Shown one piece after another: positions 1 through 11,074 of a DNA stretch of 64,000 nt (within the stretch, counting starts at the first letter, position 1; each line of letters starts with the position of its first letter). Both the position numbers and the translations under genes were made by a program. The notes under the pieces are model-generated. The model was not told where the DNA came from. It worked only from the letters and a program-made list of their open reading frames with translations, and ran no database searches. Location of the stretch: positions 168,758-232,757 of the forward strand of contig JABSSW010000046.1 in the NCBI GenBank assembly GCA_018902385.1, given 5' to 3'. This DNA is from Physcia stellaris. Its lineage: Eukaryota > Ascomycota > Lecanoromycetes > Caliciales > Physciaceae.

Positions 1-1514
1 AGAGATCTGTCAACCTGAGCGACGTCACGAGCGTGACCTTCTCCGCCACGGGCTTGCTCCTGTCCATCTACCACTATCTTTCCTTGAGAAGAGAGATTTG
101 ACTAAGACATTACCGCCACGGCATATTGATAGGCTACGCACTATACTGCAGTACTCCAAAAATTTGCACCTCTCTCTTCCTACGCCGCCTTACCATCTTA
201 TGAAATACGACAGCGAAACGACCGGCCTGCGGATTCATCTCGGTGCAGTACGCATACGATGGGTGCGCGCTTTAGCAGACCTGAAGACTCAAGAATTTGC
301 TAGAAGGCTGGGGTTATCGGAGGAAAGCGATCTCAGGTCACCGAGTCATGGAGATGGATACTAGGAGGGGGAAGTTAGGATGGATTCTGAGAGGGAAGTG
401 CAGGGTTATGGTGAGGGGGCGATGGGGGGAGGATTGAGATGATGGGTGGAGGACTTGTGTATCTATGCGTATACTGGGAAATATATGTTGGATAATGGTT
501 AATGTAATAATGGCTGCAAAGGGGGCAATCGAATCACGGCCCATTCCTTAATCTACCTTATGAGATGATTTATCCGAACTCCTTTCAGTAACTTTGACAT
601 TGCGATCAAGCCCAAAGCAACCCACAAATCTGAAACACGTCCGAACGATCCCAATATCCATGCATCATCTCCAATTCCTATCCTTGTACTCCAAAGGATT
701 CAATTCCAATGGTGCCTTTCGTTGCAATTCCCCCGAAGTGCCCACAGCTAGAACCCTAATCTACACGTGATCAAATCGGCTAGGGTTCGCTGATAAAGAT
801 ACGCTACGTCTGTATTGGTTAGTGGGCTTGGCAAGGGGGCTTAGGAGATGGAGATTTTGCGCGAAAGAGTTTTGCTCCTGTAAGCTACAGCGCAGAATGA
901 GTGAGATGCGATCTGTCTAGCAATGATTGCTGAAGCGATGATTCAATTGCTTTGTTGGTTGTTTTGAGATTTATTGAACATTTGATTTTGTTTTGGCGTG
1001 CAGCTTTTTTTGCGTACTTTTTTCATGCTATGTATCAAAACTTTGGTATTTTGAGTCCGGTCAGTTTGTAAGTTTTCTGCCGAGCGCGAACTGGCTCAGT
1101 AGAGCAGCTTTCAGATCTTGGCTACTCTTTTTGCCTCTGCGACTGGATTGTAGAGCGAAACTCCTTCATTGAAACTGAAAACAAAGCCTCCCTCGCCTCC
1201 TAAAGAGGTGGAAACCCCGAAAACGGCCAATAATAGGAGTGGGCGAGCGAAGCAGAAAGGAAAGACAAATATGGAGGATGGAGAAGATGAGGCATTGACA
1301 TTCTATCAATTGGGAGGCCTTCCTTGCAACGCCTTTTTCATTTCGTCGTTTCTGCATTAGCACCCATGTCTAATCTGGACGACAATCCGCAAGAAACCAT
1401 GGATGGAGCTTGCGCAGCATGCTATCTTGGACAAGCATAACTTATACCGCGTCCCTCACTATGATTGTCCCCGCAAAAACTCAAAGTGTTGTGCTTTGCG
1501 ATTAACTTCGCTAT
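1..1514. other. No assignable gene; window edge and 3' flank of K1
   Basis: I see no ORF here with a recognisable domain. A stretch open on the plus strand at about 98-364 starts with TTG rather than ATG and could be the last exon of a gene cut by the window edge, but nothing supports that beyond its openness. The rest is AT-rich non-coding sequence downstream of the minus-strand kinase gene ending at 1515. Confidence 0.4.
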
Positions 1515-3828
1515 TTACGCCGTCAGCGCAAGGCTCGTCATCGGCTTGTCCTCCTCTTCAAACAGGTAATCCAGCTCATCCTTGCACTCCTTGTTCTCAG
1601 GCAGCTCTGTTGTTGAGATCTCGGTAGTACTAGTGAATGATGTGTCTTCTGCTTTTGACGCCAATATTGAGGTTGTGGCGCTGGTGTCAGCATCTGTGGT
1701 GATGGAATGAGTTTCTGACTCTATCGCTGCTTTTGGGTGCTTGGTGTTTCCCGGCTTGCCAGCTACGTCGGATACTGAACTGACTGTCCGCTTGTGCCGA
1801 AGGCCAGAAGTAGTTGTCGTTGCCAATTTCTGAAGGATCTGATCTCTACCGCCGGCCTGCGGACCTTCAGCATACACATCTTCAAAGGAATCGAACTTCG
1901 GTCGCTTCATAGCCGCATGAGGCCTTGTGTCACATGCTAAATGAATGACATTAGTATCGCAAATCTCCGAACCGTGAACTTCAACTTGAGGTGTTAAGGA
2001 ATGAAACAGCTAGTACGGACTGACAGTCTCGTCCTGGGATTCTACATACCTGAACGTGAAGAGATAGCTTTAGCCTCCTTTGCTTTTTCTAACGACTGAC
2101 CGTAAGTCTTTGGAGGCAGAGCGCGAGACCTCTGCAAATTAGGTCCCTCGAATCGCGCCCACTCATACGCAACCTCCTCCATACATGGCCGGTCAGCAGG
2201 ATTCATCGCGATCATTCGACGAAGCAGGCGGGAGTAATGTGCAGCGGGTTCAGAGCTTGAGGCGCATTTCTCAAGAGCTCTGTACGCTGCTTCGAGCCAC
2301 TCTTTACTCTGACGATGATTACAGTTGTAGGTAGGCCACCGTTCAACCTCTGGGAGCAGGATAGTCGTCATTGCAAAACCAAGGGAGTAGACATCCGCCG
2401 GCTTACCATATTGGGTCTGACCATCAATCTCCGGTGCTCGTGTGGCGGCTGGTCCAATCTCTTCTGTACTGCTAGTTGACTTGAGAACGGCTTTGCCAAA
2501 ATCCCCGAGCGCTCCACTCAATGGAGGGCCGGGAAGGACGAACATGTTCAGCGTGGTGACATCGCGATGGAGGTAAGCGTCGACGTGTAGTATCCTCAAT
2601 CCTTCTACTACCCCTTGAAATACCATAACGATTAATGCAAAGCTTGGCCTGTCCTGGCTCCATCGCCAGAAGTCGACAGCTAACGGTAAGACCACAAAAA
2701 TCTTGTACGCCAAAGGACTGGTCTTTAGGAATCCTTGCATTTTGATTGCTTCTCCAGGGAACCAGGTGTTGCCTCGGTCGTCGCTAATCTCTTTGGCCTG
2801 TATCAGTCCTCTCCGACCCTAGACTATTGTCAATATTTTCATTTCGGCTGGATGTTACAATGCGTACCTGGTAGCTCAAGTAAATGGTCAGCTCGTTCAA
2901 CAAACCCTGCAGTATATATTCTCTATGGATATGCATTTCTTTGACAGCCCATGGTCGAGCAGTGGATTTTTCGACAGCTGCCCATACAGTGCCAAAAGCC
3001 CCTACTCCTAGCAGCGGATGGAAGACCATTGAACCAGCTTGTCGCCGATGGACTTCCCTTGGCAAAGGATCAAAACGCCCGTCCGGCTGACGCATTCCGT
3101 TGGTGTTCAAAGCAGTGTCGCGCAAAGTTACATAGTGATGTTGCTCCATGAGATTCATGATCCTAAAGACGAAAATGAATTGGAGCCCTCCGAGCTCAAT
3201 ACGCGTCCGGATATGGTCGAGTACATGTCGATGACCATTTCGGAGAACCTTCGCTTCTGCATTGACGAACACCGTGACCGTATGATTGTCATTGAGGGCA
3301 AGCAGATAAATTTGTCCAGAGTCTTGATCGATCTCGATCTTCACGTGTCGGGCAGCGACTCCTCGAGGATCCTTGCCGGGTCGGCCGATGAGATGTGTGA
3401 CACCTCTGGTAGGTCCAAACTTTGAGGCGCCCCGACCCAGTATCCAGCTACAATTTATCTTAGCATCCGGCTGACGACGAAATGCTACCTCGTAATCTCC
3501 CTGGTAGGTAAGTTTACGGGTGACCATGTCAGGCTCATAATCGCTGGTGTCTTCATCGAGGGGGTACACTTTCTCGGGATAATCCTGGAGTTCTGCCCGA
3601 ATGTTTTCTCGGAGCGAAGGGTGCAACTGCTGCTGGTATTGGCTAACCTCGTCGAATGTCCTAGCTGCGACCTCGTTGGCGGGTTCGATGGTGGCTATGA
3701 CGAATGGAAGAAGTGTGTCTATGTCTGGTTGCTGTGGTTATGATTGCTAGTAAGTACTAATTCACAAAACATGTACCAAGGACTACCTTATCTCCAGCTA
3801 CCTGGGATGGTGTCATCAATCTGGACAT
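1515..3828 (-). CDS. K1: FHA-like domain plus protein kinase, four exons
   Basis: Predicted 699-residue Ser/Thr-type protein kinase. Exons 3828-3777, 3724-2868, 2818-2050 and 1936-1515 keep phase at every junction and sum to 2100 bases. After a short leader comes an ATIEPANEVAARTFDEV segment shared with K2. An FHA-like region follows (about residues 90-206; GRGASKFGP, GVAARH). The kinase domain has a complete glycine loop GVGAFGTVW (about 257-265), AVK lysine (about 279), helix-C NEL, HRDVTTLNM (about 387-395), GDFGKA (about 408-413) and APEIDG. All catalytic residues are present, so it should be active. The C-terminal 160 residues are Ser/Thr-rich and acidic. FHA plus kinase recalls the Rad53/Cds1 architecture, but identity to that family is inference. 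Exon 1 is the least certain part. It is divergent from P1 at 4776. Confidence 0.85.
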
Positions 3829-4775
3829 GATGTTTAAGAAAGGCGTGTTTGATTGTAGACGTCGTGGAGGATGCTAAGTTCTGCTCTCTAGACAGCCTTA
3901 CTGAACAGGCTCAAGATGTGATCAAAACAGACCGACAAACATTCATGATCACCCTCGCTGACCACAGGGAGTTACCGATTGAAGAGAAGGAACCCGTAAT
4001 GATGAGAGAAGTTATAGATGAGGGTGAGTATTTAAATATAACGGTACATCCGATTACAGTGTGTTCGAACCCAGACACGTGGTAGCCTTGAGCGTTGACA
4101 GAATGGCAAACAGGTGTTATGGAGGTGTTATGATCCCATGGTCTGATGGGATGCGAGCGCTATGTCCATGCATCGCCACAAAGACGCCCACTATAAAAGG
4201 ACGCTCGCCTGACCGTGGCACATCGCGTGTGAATTGGACATGAAATGATCACAGTCCTCCGATTCCGCCCCAAGTCAGGTACATATAATCGGAGGTCTAA
4301 ATCGCACCATTGAGCACTAGGCCATGAGATATCTCGAAATGTGTTTTGGAATTCAGGCAAAGCATAAAATAGACTCGCACTTGATGGTATCATACTTCCA
4401 TCAATGAGAAGGACTATCGGTCAACTTTAGTGGTGGAACAACACCATGTATGAGAAGATGCATCACACTTGGAGAATCCATAGGCATATCAGGAAGTGAA
4501 TCCAGAACCCGTCAGTGTCAAATCATGACGTAGCCGTCAAGTGTTAAAAGACAGACACCACTCAATGAATACATCTCCTGGGGTTGTCACAAGCGATGTT
4601 AATTTTACACCCTTCTGCCCCACTTCTGTAGCCTCCTTCCTCGTTGCAACCATACCCGAATTCTGATTCTGTTCCCCAACTTTATTATCGGCCTCAATTC
4701 CAGCTTGTTCGGGCATTCAATTCGGCTCATTGATAACATAAAAGCAAGAGCTAGGACTCTTTTTCAAAGGAGAGA
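3829..4775. promoter_or_regulatory. Divergent intergenic region between K1 and P1
   Basis: About 950 bases separate the proposed starts of K1 (minus) and P1 (plus). No credible ORF lies in it; the short open frames at 3849-4393 lack domains. It must hold the promoters of both genes. An AT-rich TATTTAAATATAA stretch near 4029-4041 could be a core promoter element. I found no sequence clearly shared with the other three intergenic regions by eye. Confidence 0.5.
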
Positions 4776-6851
4776 ATGTCTCAACCTCTAGTCGACAAAC
4801 CTAGCTACCAGGAAACCTTCCATGCGAATGAGCAGAGAATGTCCACCAATGGGTCTACGAGCACTTCTATTTCGAGCTCAAGAGCTCCAGGCTACGATGA
4901 CTCCCCGCCAACGCTTTACTTTACCCCTGATGGACTGCCACCAAAGCCGCTAACACCCGGGGAGATCCTCCAAAAGGAGCGCCGACATGAGCGAGAAACG
5001 TTGCGAGTGCTTCTTGCGAGGAATGGCCTACCGCTTCCTGGATTCATAGAAAATGAATCTTTGGATAGACCATCGCCTTTGTGGGACCTTGGTATGGCCG
5101 AACAGATTGTCACTTATCACCGCGCGCTCCGAGACTCTGAAACCACTAGAATCACTTCCCTCCTCACTTCGCCTTACAATTGTGTTGAAGACATGGAGCC
5201 ACCATCGGAAGCACCTGCTTGCGGGTTGACTTCATCTCCTTCTTCCTCCCCGAACAGCCTGGACACTAAAAACCACCTGACCATTCAATTCGATGGCTCA
5301 AAACTGGAATCAGCCTATCCCTCCGACCCCGAAGCCTTCCGGCGACAGCGCCTTCACGAGCGTGAGAGCCTACGGCACTCACTAGCCAAACAAGGGTTCC
5401 CTCTTCCGGAGATGATCGAAAAGGAAGACCTAAGCCAGCCATCCCACTTGTGGTGTCCTAGCCGAGTGGAAGCCATAGCGAGATACCACCGTGAGATTCG
5501 CGATTCTAAAACCACCGTACTTCTGAGTTCACCATACTACTCCTATACGATTCCCAAGCCGCAAAAGCTTCCTGATACGGGAAAGCGCACCTCGGACTCG
5601 CCGCCACCTGACGCAAAGCGAAGGAGGACAGAGACGGTGTCTCCACAGCATGAGGATGAGACTCTACTATTGGACAACACCAATTCTCTCGCTACGGGTG
5701 AAGAAGTGCATCAAGTTAGTCAGCCCACCATCAAGGTCCCAACAGCGGCAGAAATCGGTCGAGAGGTGAGGAGGAGGATTACAAACGCACCTACACGCAA
5801 ACCAAAGATGACGGAAACCTTCATAAACCGTCGGCCAGCCAATGCAGAAGCGCATTGTGAGCTTCCTGAAGATAGCTCTCTGCTCAGCGCGGCAGAGATC
5901 CCGGCCATGAAGGACCAGGCATCAAAGTCAGAAGACCACTTGAAAACATACGAGGGACCGGACAGCATTAAGGCCGAGGACAATACTTCGGCTGATGCAG
6001 AAGCTCCCACACCTCACGAAAACATACCTTCATCAACCCTAAACGAACGAGACCCCCTCCGAGCGCCATACGACCATGTAGTAGGCTTTCCACCCGAACG
6101 GCCAGCAGAAGCAGAACAAAACAAGATTCATGTATCATGGCCTGAGCCATTCCGCGGACATTCCTCGATAGTAGGGGCATATGCTACTTTGCAGGAGGAA
6201 GACAGTCACAATAGTACAATACTCGAGCCGGAGGCAAACTTGGATGGAGACAAGCATGAAGTAGAAGAGAACGTAAATTCCTCAAAGGATTTACAGTCAC
6301 GGATGGCTTCGGTGAATGAGACGGAGCAGGTAGTTGAGAAGTCAAAGAGTCAAGATGAGATAGGCACGGATATTAAAGACCTTGATCGGGAGGCGGAAGA
6401 ATGTCATCAGGACTCTCAGACCCAGGACAATTGCTTGGGCGATGAAACCGATGCGCCAGCAGCCTCGACTTCTGGCTCTTACACCATACGCCCCTCAGAC
6501 TGGGAAGTAGTCGAGGAGATCGTTATTGCGTCTCTGGATGTAGCGACCTCCACACAACAGTATGAGGTGGAGCTGCTGGATGAGGATGAGGGTCAGGCTC
6601 GTGTAGTTAAAGAAGAGACACCCAGCTTTGCAGAATTCCCTACATATCCCGCTGCAGATGACAGTCTGGAGAACACCACCACAGAAATCCGTTCGCCAAA
6701 GAAGTCCGGTCGCAAAGATGGTAAATACGAGACGCTTGGAAAGGGCGTGCAGTCATCGAGGGTTCAGAAGGCTTCATTGCGGAAGCAGAAGAAGATCAAG
6801 GAGCACACGTCACTGAAGGCTATCAGACTGGAGCGCGCTTGTGCAATTTGA
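4776..6851 (+). CDS. P1: 691-residue disordered partner protein with tandem module
   Basis: Single-exon ORF starting at ATG 4776 (MSQPLVDK), the first Met of the frame. No named domain is recognised. The N-terminus carries LYFTPDGLPP (about residues 47-56). Two copies of a module of about 70 residues follow, at about 63-134 and 185-254. Each reads HERE(T/S)LR, then LA, G(L/F)PLP, IE, a PS-LW pair, YHR, RDS-TT and SPY. A basic cluster AKRRRTE (about 280-286) suggests nuclear location. AAEIGREVRRRI (about 323-334) has counterparts in P2 and P3. The C-terminal half is acidic and low complexity, ending in a Lys/Arg-rich tail. It is divergent from K1. A role as substrate, adaptor or regulator of K1 is inference only. 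Confidence 0.85.
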   Translation: MSQPLVDKPSYQETFHANEQRMSTNGSTSTSISSSRAPGYDDSPPTLYFTPDGLPPKPLTPGEILQKERRHERETLRVLLARNGLPLPGFIENESLDRPSPLWDLGMAEQIVTYHRALRDSETTRITSLLTSPYNCVEDMEPPSEAPACGLTSSPSSSPNSLDTKNHLTIQFDGSKLESAYPSDPEAFRRQRLHERESLRHSLAKQGFPLPEMIEKEDLSQPSHLWCPSRVEAIARYHREIRDSKTTVLLSSPYYSYTIPKPQKLPDTGKRTSDSPPPDAKRRRTETVSPQHEDETLLLDNTNSLATGEEVHQVSQPTIKVPTAAEIGREVRRRITNAPTRKPKMTETFINRRPANAEAHCELPEDSSLLSAAEIPAMKDQASKSEDHLKTYEGPDSIKAEDNTSADAEAPTPHENIPSSTLNERDPLRAPYDHVVGFPPERPAEAEQNKIHVSWPEPFRGHSSIVGAYATLQEEDSHNSTILEPEANLDGDKHEVEENVNSSKDLQSRMASVNETEQVVEKSKSQDEIGTDIKDLDREAEECHQDSQTQDNCLGDETDAPAASTSGSYTIRPSDWEVVEEIVIASLDVATSTQQYEVELLDEDEGQARVVKEETPSFAEFPTYPAADDSLENTTTEIRSPKKSGRKDGKYETLGKGVQSSRVQKASLRKQKKIKEHTSLKAIRLERACAI

Positions 6852-7571
6852 TTTCGCAGGATACAGATAAGTGTCTGGTGTCGAATTAGGTTGGGAGAGA
6901 TGGTCGGGATTTGCTCAGGTGGCTGACTACGGATGAGGCCCAGAAGACATGCAATTCTCACAGGGACCGAAACGTTGCAGCTGGATGTTCGGGGTAAAGT
7001 TACGGGACACGAGAGACTTTCATCCTGAGATCGTGAAGGGGTGCAACTCAACGTATGGCACAAGTATGCTAGTGGGAAAACATTATGTCGTCGGCGGATA
7101 CATGCTTCTTGTCTAATAGTGTGTAGACAGGTGCTTCATGTCGATTTGATCCTCTGCTCATGGTCTACGAAGTACATACTCGAGATGATAAGGTACTCTC
7201 AAGAGTAGGTAAGGGAGTTCAGGGGCTTAAGTCCGATCGACCCGAAGCTACCGCAGCGCTTGGCGCCAAGCCATCCACATACGACTTCCTCCCGAACAAC
7301 CAAGACATCATCACAGCAAGCAATTTCGATCAACGGGACGTAGTAAGTTCAGTGAACAGTAGGTCTATGGTTTGCAGCATGATAGCCAAAGCACAATAAG
7401 CCATGCAAAGAAAACGCAGCCGTCTATGCCCCATGCCTCTCCCACCCACTCCTCTTCCGCTTGCTTTGCAGGCCAACATCCAGGGTTTTCTGGTCAGAGA
7501 GGCTGTTAAGAATGTTAGCGTCCCCACTCTCTGCTAGGAAACGTAATCGACATACCCAACCCAAGTCCAAC
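6852..7571. other. Intergenic region, no clear gene
   Basis: Between P1 and the small minus-strand ORF ending at 7572. A 79-codon plus-strand frame starts at an ATG at 7160, but it has no recognisable domain and no visible upstream signals. I treat it as unsupported. Confidence 0.35.
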
Positions 7572-7799
7572 TCATCTCCTGGAGCCATAAGCCCTCTTCG
7601 CCTCCTCTCCCACGTTGGCAGGTGGGTGGGCAAGGGGATTGAGGGGCGTACGAGGGCTCTCTCTAGGCGTCTCGTTCAGCCATCGCTGCATGGCGTAGCT
7701 CATAGTGGGTGGGGAGGGCGGGCGTTGGGGCTCAGAGGATGTGTTGGTTGGTTTGTCGTCGGGGGCTTTGTCGTCAGACGAAGATTTCTTTGATGGCAT
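7572..7799 (-). CDS. Small Pro/Ser-rich protein, 75 residues
   Basis: Short ORF starting at ATG 7799 (MPSKKSSSDD). The N-terminal half is hydrophilic and Lys/Asp/Ser-rich. The C-terminal half has a more protein-like segment with MQRWLNETP, SPRTPLNPLAHPP and GEEAKRAYG before the stop. This ordered tail is what makes me think it is real. No family is recognised with confidence. The start is chosen over an in-frame upstream GTG because eukaryotic initiation needs ATG. An extra exon cannot be excluded. Confidence 0.5.
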   Translation of the reverse strand: MPSKKSSSDDKAPDDKPTNTSSEPQRPPSPPTMSYAMQRWLNETPRESPRTPLNPLAHPPANVGEEAKRAYGSRR

Positions 7800-8064
7800 G
7801 CTGGGCACTGTGAGTCCTAGGTTGAATGAAGGAGTATGAGGGCTGAGAGTGGGAGATTGGAGTGAGGATTGGAGTTGGGAGTTTGGTTTTGGAATGCTGG
7901 AGTTTAATACTGGAGTTGGAATGGGATGTGAGGGTTTGGATCGAATGGTTTGGAGATTGGGAAGAGAATCGAGGGCTGGCTCCCTTTTATATTCCAGCTC
8001 CCGTCATTTCCTCCGAGGTATCGGCTAATGGGAAAGACGTTACACAACACAACTACTAGAGGGA

Positions 8065-8249
8065 GTGGAGACGGGCAATGATCATAAAGGTTTTGGGGCG
8101 CTAATGGAGACAGGGGAGCGACTTATCTCCTCTATTCTACTACGGAGCCCTGCAAGAGGCTGTGGAGATTGGTAACGAGCATAAAGATTTTGCTGCGCCA
8201 ATGGAGACAGGGGAGCGAGTTGTCTCTTCTACTTCACTACGGAGCTTTG
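8065..8249. repeat. Tandem duplication, unit about 97 bases
   Basis: Two adjacent copies, about 8065-8152 and 8162-8249, run in the same order: GTGGAG, CATAAAG-TTTTG, a CCAATGG-like box (CTAATGG in the first copy), AGACAGGGGAGCGA, then CTACGGAGC. They differ mostly at single bases. They form the first two units of the larger element cluster upstream of the Clr5-type gene. Confidence 0.75.
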
Positions 8250-9278
8250 AGAGCGGCCGGGTTCAGGCTGTTGCACAATCTTCTCGATTAGATAGTGGAG
8301 CGGGTCTTTGGAGGAGCAAGAGGTCAGGCACACTCTACGATATGGGGTTTAGTCAAGTGATGGGATCTGGCTGGTGACGCTGCAGCAGCATAGCTGTGCA
8401 GCGATGATGTCTTGTGCGTTTCCAGATTCCAGACTAGCATTAGAGGAAGGAAAGCACACTAGGTACTGATCCCGGCAACAAGAGCCGACACTTCCATCAT
8501 TGTCATTCGTTGTTGCTGGTGTGCAGCTGAAAAGCCGATGGAAGCTCTCGCAGCATCCCTGATGATGGTTCCGCTAAAGCCAGTCAGGGGTTGCTGGCGG
8601 GTCATAATCATGACCAAGCATACGTATTCAGGGGTGTTGGGTCAGGCTTACAGCTGCTTGTACGCGTGTTGACGTTGGCAGTGGGGAAAGCTCACCTACC
8701 TGCGTGTGATAAAGGCCATAAAGCTTTTGGCGGCAGCTGATGTCAATTGGTGGCGTCGGAGCCTTGATCGAGTCCCAGACACACATCGAATGAAACATAA
8801 AGCTTTTGTTGCACCAATGGAGATGCAGAGATTCAGTAACGATCGTTGGGGTGAGCAAGCGGTGCGTAAGCTGGCGGGTCATGATATTGATCAAGCATAT
8901 GAATTCAGGGGTGTTGGGTCAGGCTGACAGCTGCTTGTACGCCTGTTGAGGTTGGCAGTGGGGAAAGCTCATCTGTCGGCGTGTGATAAGGGTCATAAAG
9001 CTTTTGACAACCGATCTCAATTGGTGGCGTCTAAAGCCTTGACATGGTCGTAGTGGGCGGTATCTCGGATGAAGCATAAAGCTTTTGTCGACGGCTCTGG
9101 TTGGCGCACAGTATTCAGGCGCATCCTTTGTCGTTATCATGCAGGTTACCAGAAATAGGTTTTCTTCCCACGCTCTCTCTGGCCGGGACATGGGTAGCCA
9201 ATCAGACAAAAGCTCTATGCAGGTCTGCAGATCCTCTGTGGAAGGGAGACGATGCACCAATCAGTCAAAATCTTTATG
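8083..9278. promoter_or_regulatory. Cluster of eight CATAAAGCTTTTG-like elements with CCAAT boxes
   Basis: Six direct copies begin at 8083, 8180, 8717, 8796, 8994 and 9075. Two inverted copies lie at 9207-9219 and 9266-9278. The consensus is CATAAAGCTTTTG. Most copies are followed within about 5-20 bases, on the element's own strand, by a CCAAT-type or ATTGG-type box (for example CGCCAATGG, TCAATTGG, TGATTGG). The cluster ends about 190 bases before the ATG of the Clr5-type gene at 9470. CCAAT boxes are known binding sites of the fungal HAP/CBF complex. That the longer element binds a partner factor is inference. Confidence 0.6.
8593..9048. repeat. Direct repeat, two copies 277 bases apart
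   Basis: Copies at about 8593-8770 and 8870-9048 share a long stretch: CTGGCGGGTCAT, then ATTCAGGGGTGTTGGGTCAGGC, CAGCTGCTTGTACGC, TTGGCAGTGGGGAAAGCTCA, GTGTGATAA, CATAAAGCTTTTG and AATTGGTGGCGTC. Differences are scattered single bases. This duplication multiplied the CATAAAGCTTTTG element. Several copies fit a history of local tandem duplication followed by divergence. Confidence 0.75.
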
Positions 9279-9469
9279 CATGATTGCCTCGTCGCCTTCC
9301 GCCAACCTCAAAAGTGCCGGGTGACAACTCTTTGGTTCGCGAATCCCCACCTGGGCGCTCGGATGCTACTTCATTGCCTACATTCGCAAATTATCTTTAC
9401 CCTCTACCCTTCTTCTTCTTCTTCTTCTCCTCATCATCACTTCTGGCTTGTTCGTACAGCTGCATCGCA

Positions 9470-11074
9470 ATGTCGACGTTCTCAAATACCCCAAAGCCAC
9501 TGTTGCCGTACATCAAGCCTGGCCAGAATACAGGTACGGCTCATGGCTCTAGTACCATCATGGCACCTCCCGAGCTTCCGCCCCTCTCAGCAAATACAGC
9601 GCCGCAGCCACGACGTAAACCCAAAGCACCGACAAAGACACGAGAGCAATGGGAGGCCCAACGAACGAATATCCATCAACTCTACATCGTTGAAGACCTC
9701 TCCCTTGGGGACGTCATGAAAGCAATGGAGGACAACCACGATTTTAGGGCCTCGTATGTTGCTGCCTTCCCAGCATGTGTCCCCTAGATAGATGTAGCTC
9801 ACGTCCATCCAGCAGGATCCAATACGGCTCGAAGCTCAAGGAATGGGGGTTCGAGAAGAATATCAAAGAGAAGGATATGCGAGTCATAGCGCGCAAGAAG
9901 ATTCAACGCCAGAACGAAGTTGGGAGCAAGGCTTCTGTCTTTCGCCTTCGCAAGCGGCCTGTTCCGGAACAAAGGGTAGAAAGATATATCAAGGATAAGG
10001 GAATCGATGAGAATACAGTATTTTCGGATGCTCGTGGGTTGACGAAATCCGTGTCCGTATTTGCTGCAGACTGATTCATGTATCTAGCAACACCATCCGA
10101 TATCAGCTATGACACGCCTCGCTCGATCCCTAGCCCGTCTCCGGACACTTCCTCTGCGTTAATGCAACATATCGATACCAGGGGGTGGCCGTTCGGGCTA
10201 GGTAAGCTCTCGAGGGCTGGAATTGTCATTCATGAAATTCACCGACTCCTTGATCTTACAGAAGCCCTTTCATTGGGACTTTCGACCTTTCCAGGAACGT
10301 ACACTTTCGATGAGCGGTTAAGTCACGAGGCTGCCAAGGGTGACATGATCCTCTGGCTTGAGTTTACATCACTGCGGCCCATGAGTCCAGAGAAATCTCA
10401 AAAAATCCTTCATCACATGTGGACAAAGCTCCGGGGGGCTTCACTGACAATGCAATCTATCTATGGATCACTCAACCTCAAGACTGATCTACATGACAAA
10501 CTCTGGAAATCCCTTTTTGAAACCCTGTGTGCCATTGGAAGCCACGGTCAAGGCGATACAATGATCTCACCACGGTCTGTCGGTAGATACGGGTTATGGA
10601 TGGTCTTGGCCCTTCATGAGATCAACATCTTTACAACTAGATGTTGGTGCACCGACTGCCAGTATCTCTCCACACTAATTCAATCTAAATTTGATCCGAA
10701 GGTGCTGGCATGCATACTGCAAGATGTCGTGTCTATTACCGAAGACAGAAGTTTAGATTATTTTCTCTATTGTGACTCGCTCATGCAGGTCAAATCCTTT
10801 TCAGAGGCTTCCAAGACCTGTTGTGTATCCTCGTTATTGGTTCGTACCCGATAGCATCAAAGGAGTATATTCGGATGGGGAGGTAACCAGCACCCAGATC
10901 AGGAAATTGATCGAGTGGCTGGAGGAGCGAGATGGAATTGCGAGTTCTCGAGAGGAGGATGAAGCTTTGAAGCGAATAATCTTTTTGGCTAACAATTATG
11001 GGAATTTTCTCCGATTACGGGTCTCAGGTGTGGAGCTTGATATGCACCAGTGGTGCCCATCAGGTACGAGATAG
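9470..11074 (+). pseudogene. Clr5-domain protein, probably frameshifted near its 3' end
   Basis: Exon 1 is 9470-9753 (ATG preceded by a long pyrimidine tract), exon 2 is 9813-10033 and exon 3 starts at 10088; all junctions keep phase. The first two exons encode a Clr5-type domain: REQWEAQRTNIHQLYI, then DLSLGDVMKAMEDNHDF, then YGSKLKEWGFEKNIK. That domain is common at the N-terminus of fungal nuclear proteins of unknown role. Exon 3 is open to 10854. From about 10790 the protein-like reading moves to another frame (PRYWFVPDSIKGVYSDGE, then a helical stretch) that runs to 11074. No intron of plausible length joins the two frames. I therefore suspect a one-base indel near 10790-10830, either real decay or a sequence error. 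Confidence 0.6.

Noticed and set aside
7461-7793. 110-codon plus-strand ORF
   Set aside because: It is antisense to the more protein-like small minus-strand ORF and has only low-complexity Gly/Arg/Val composition.
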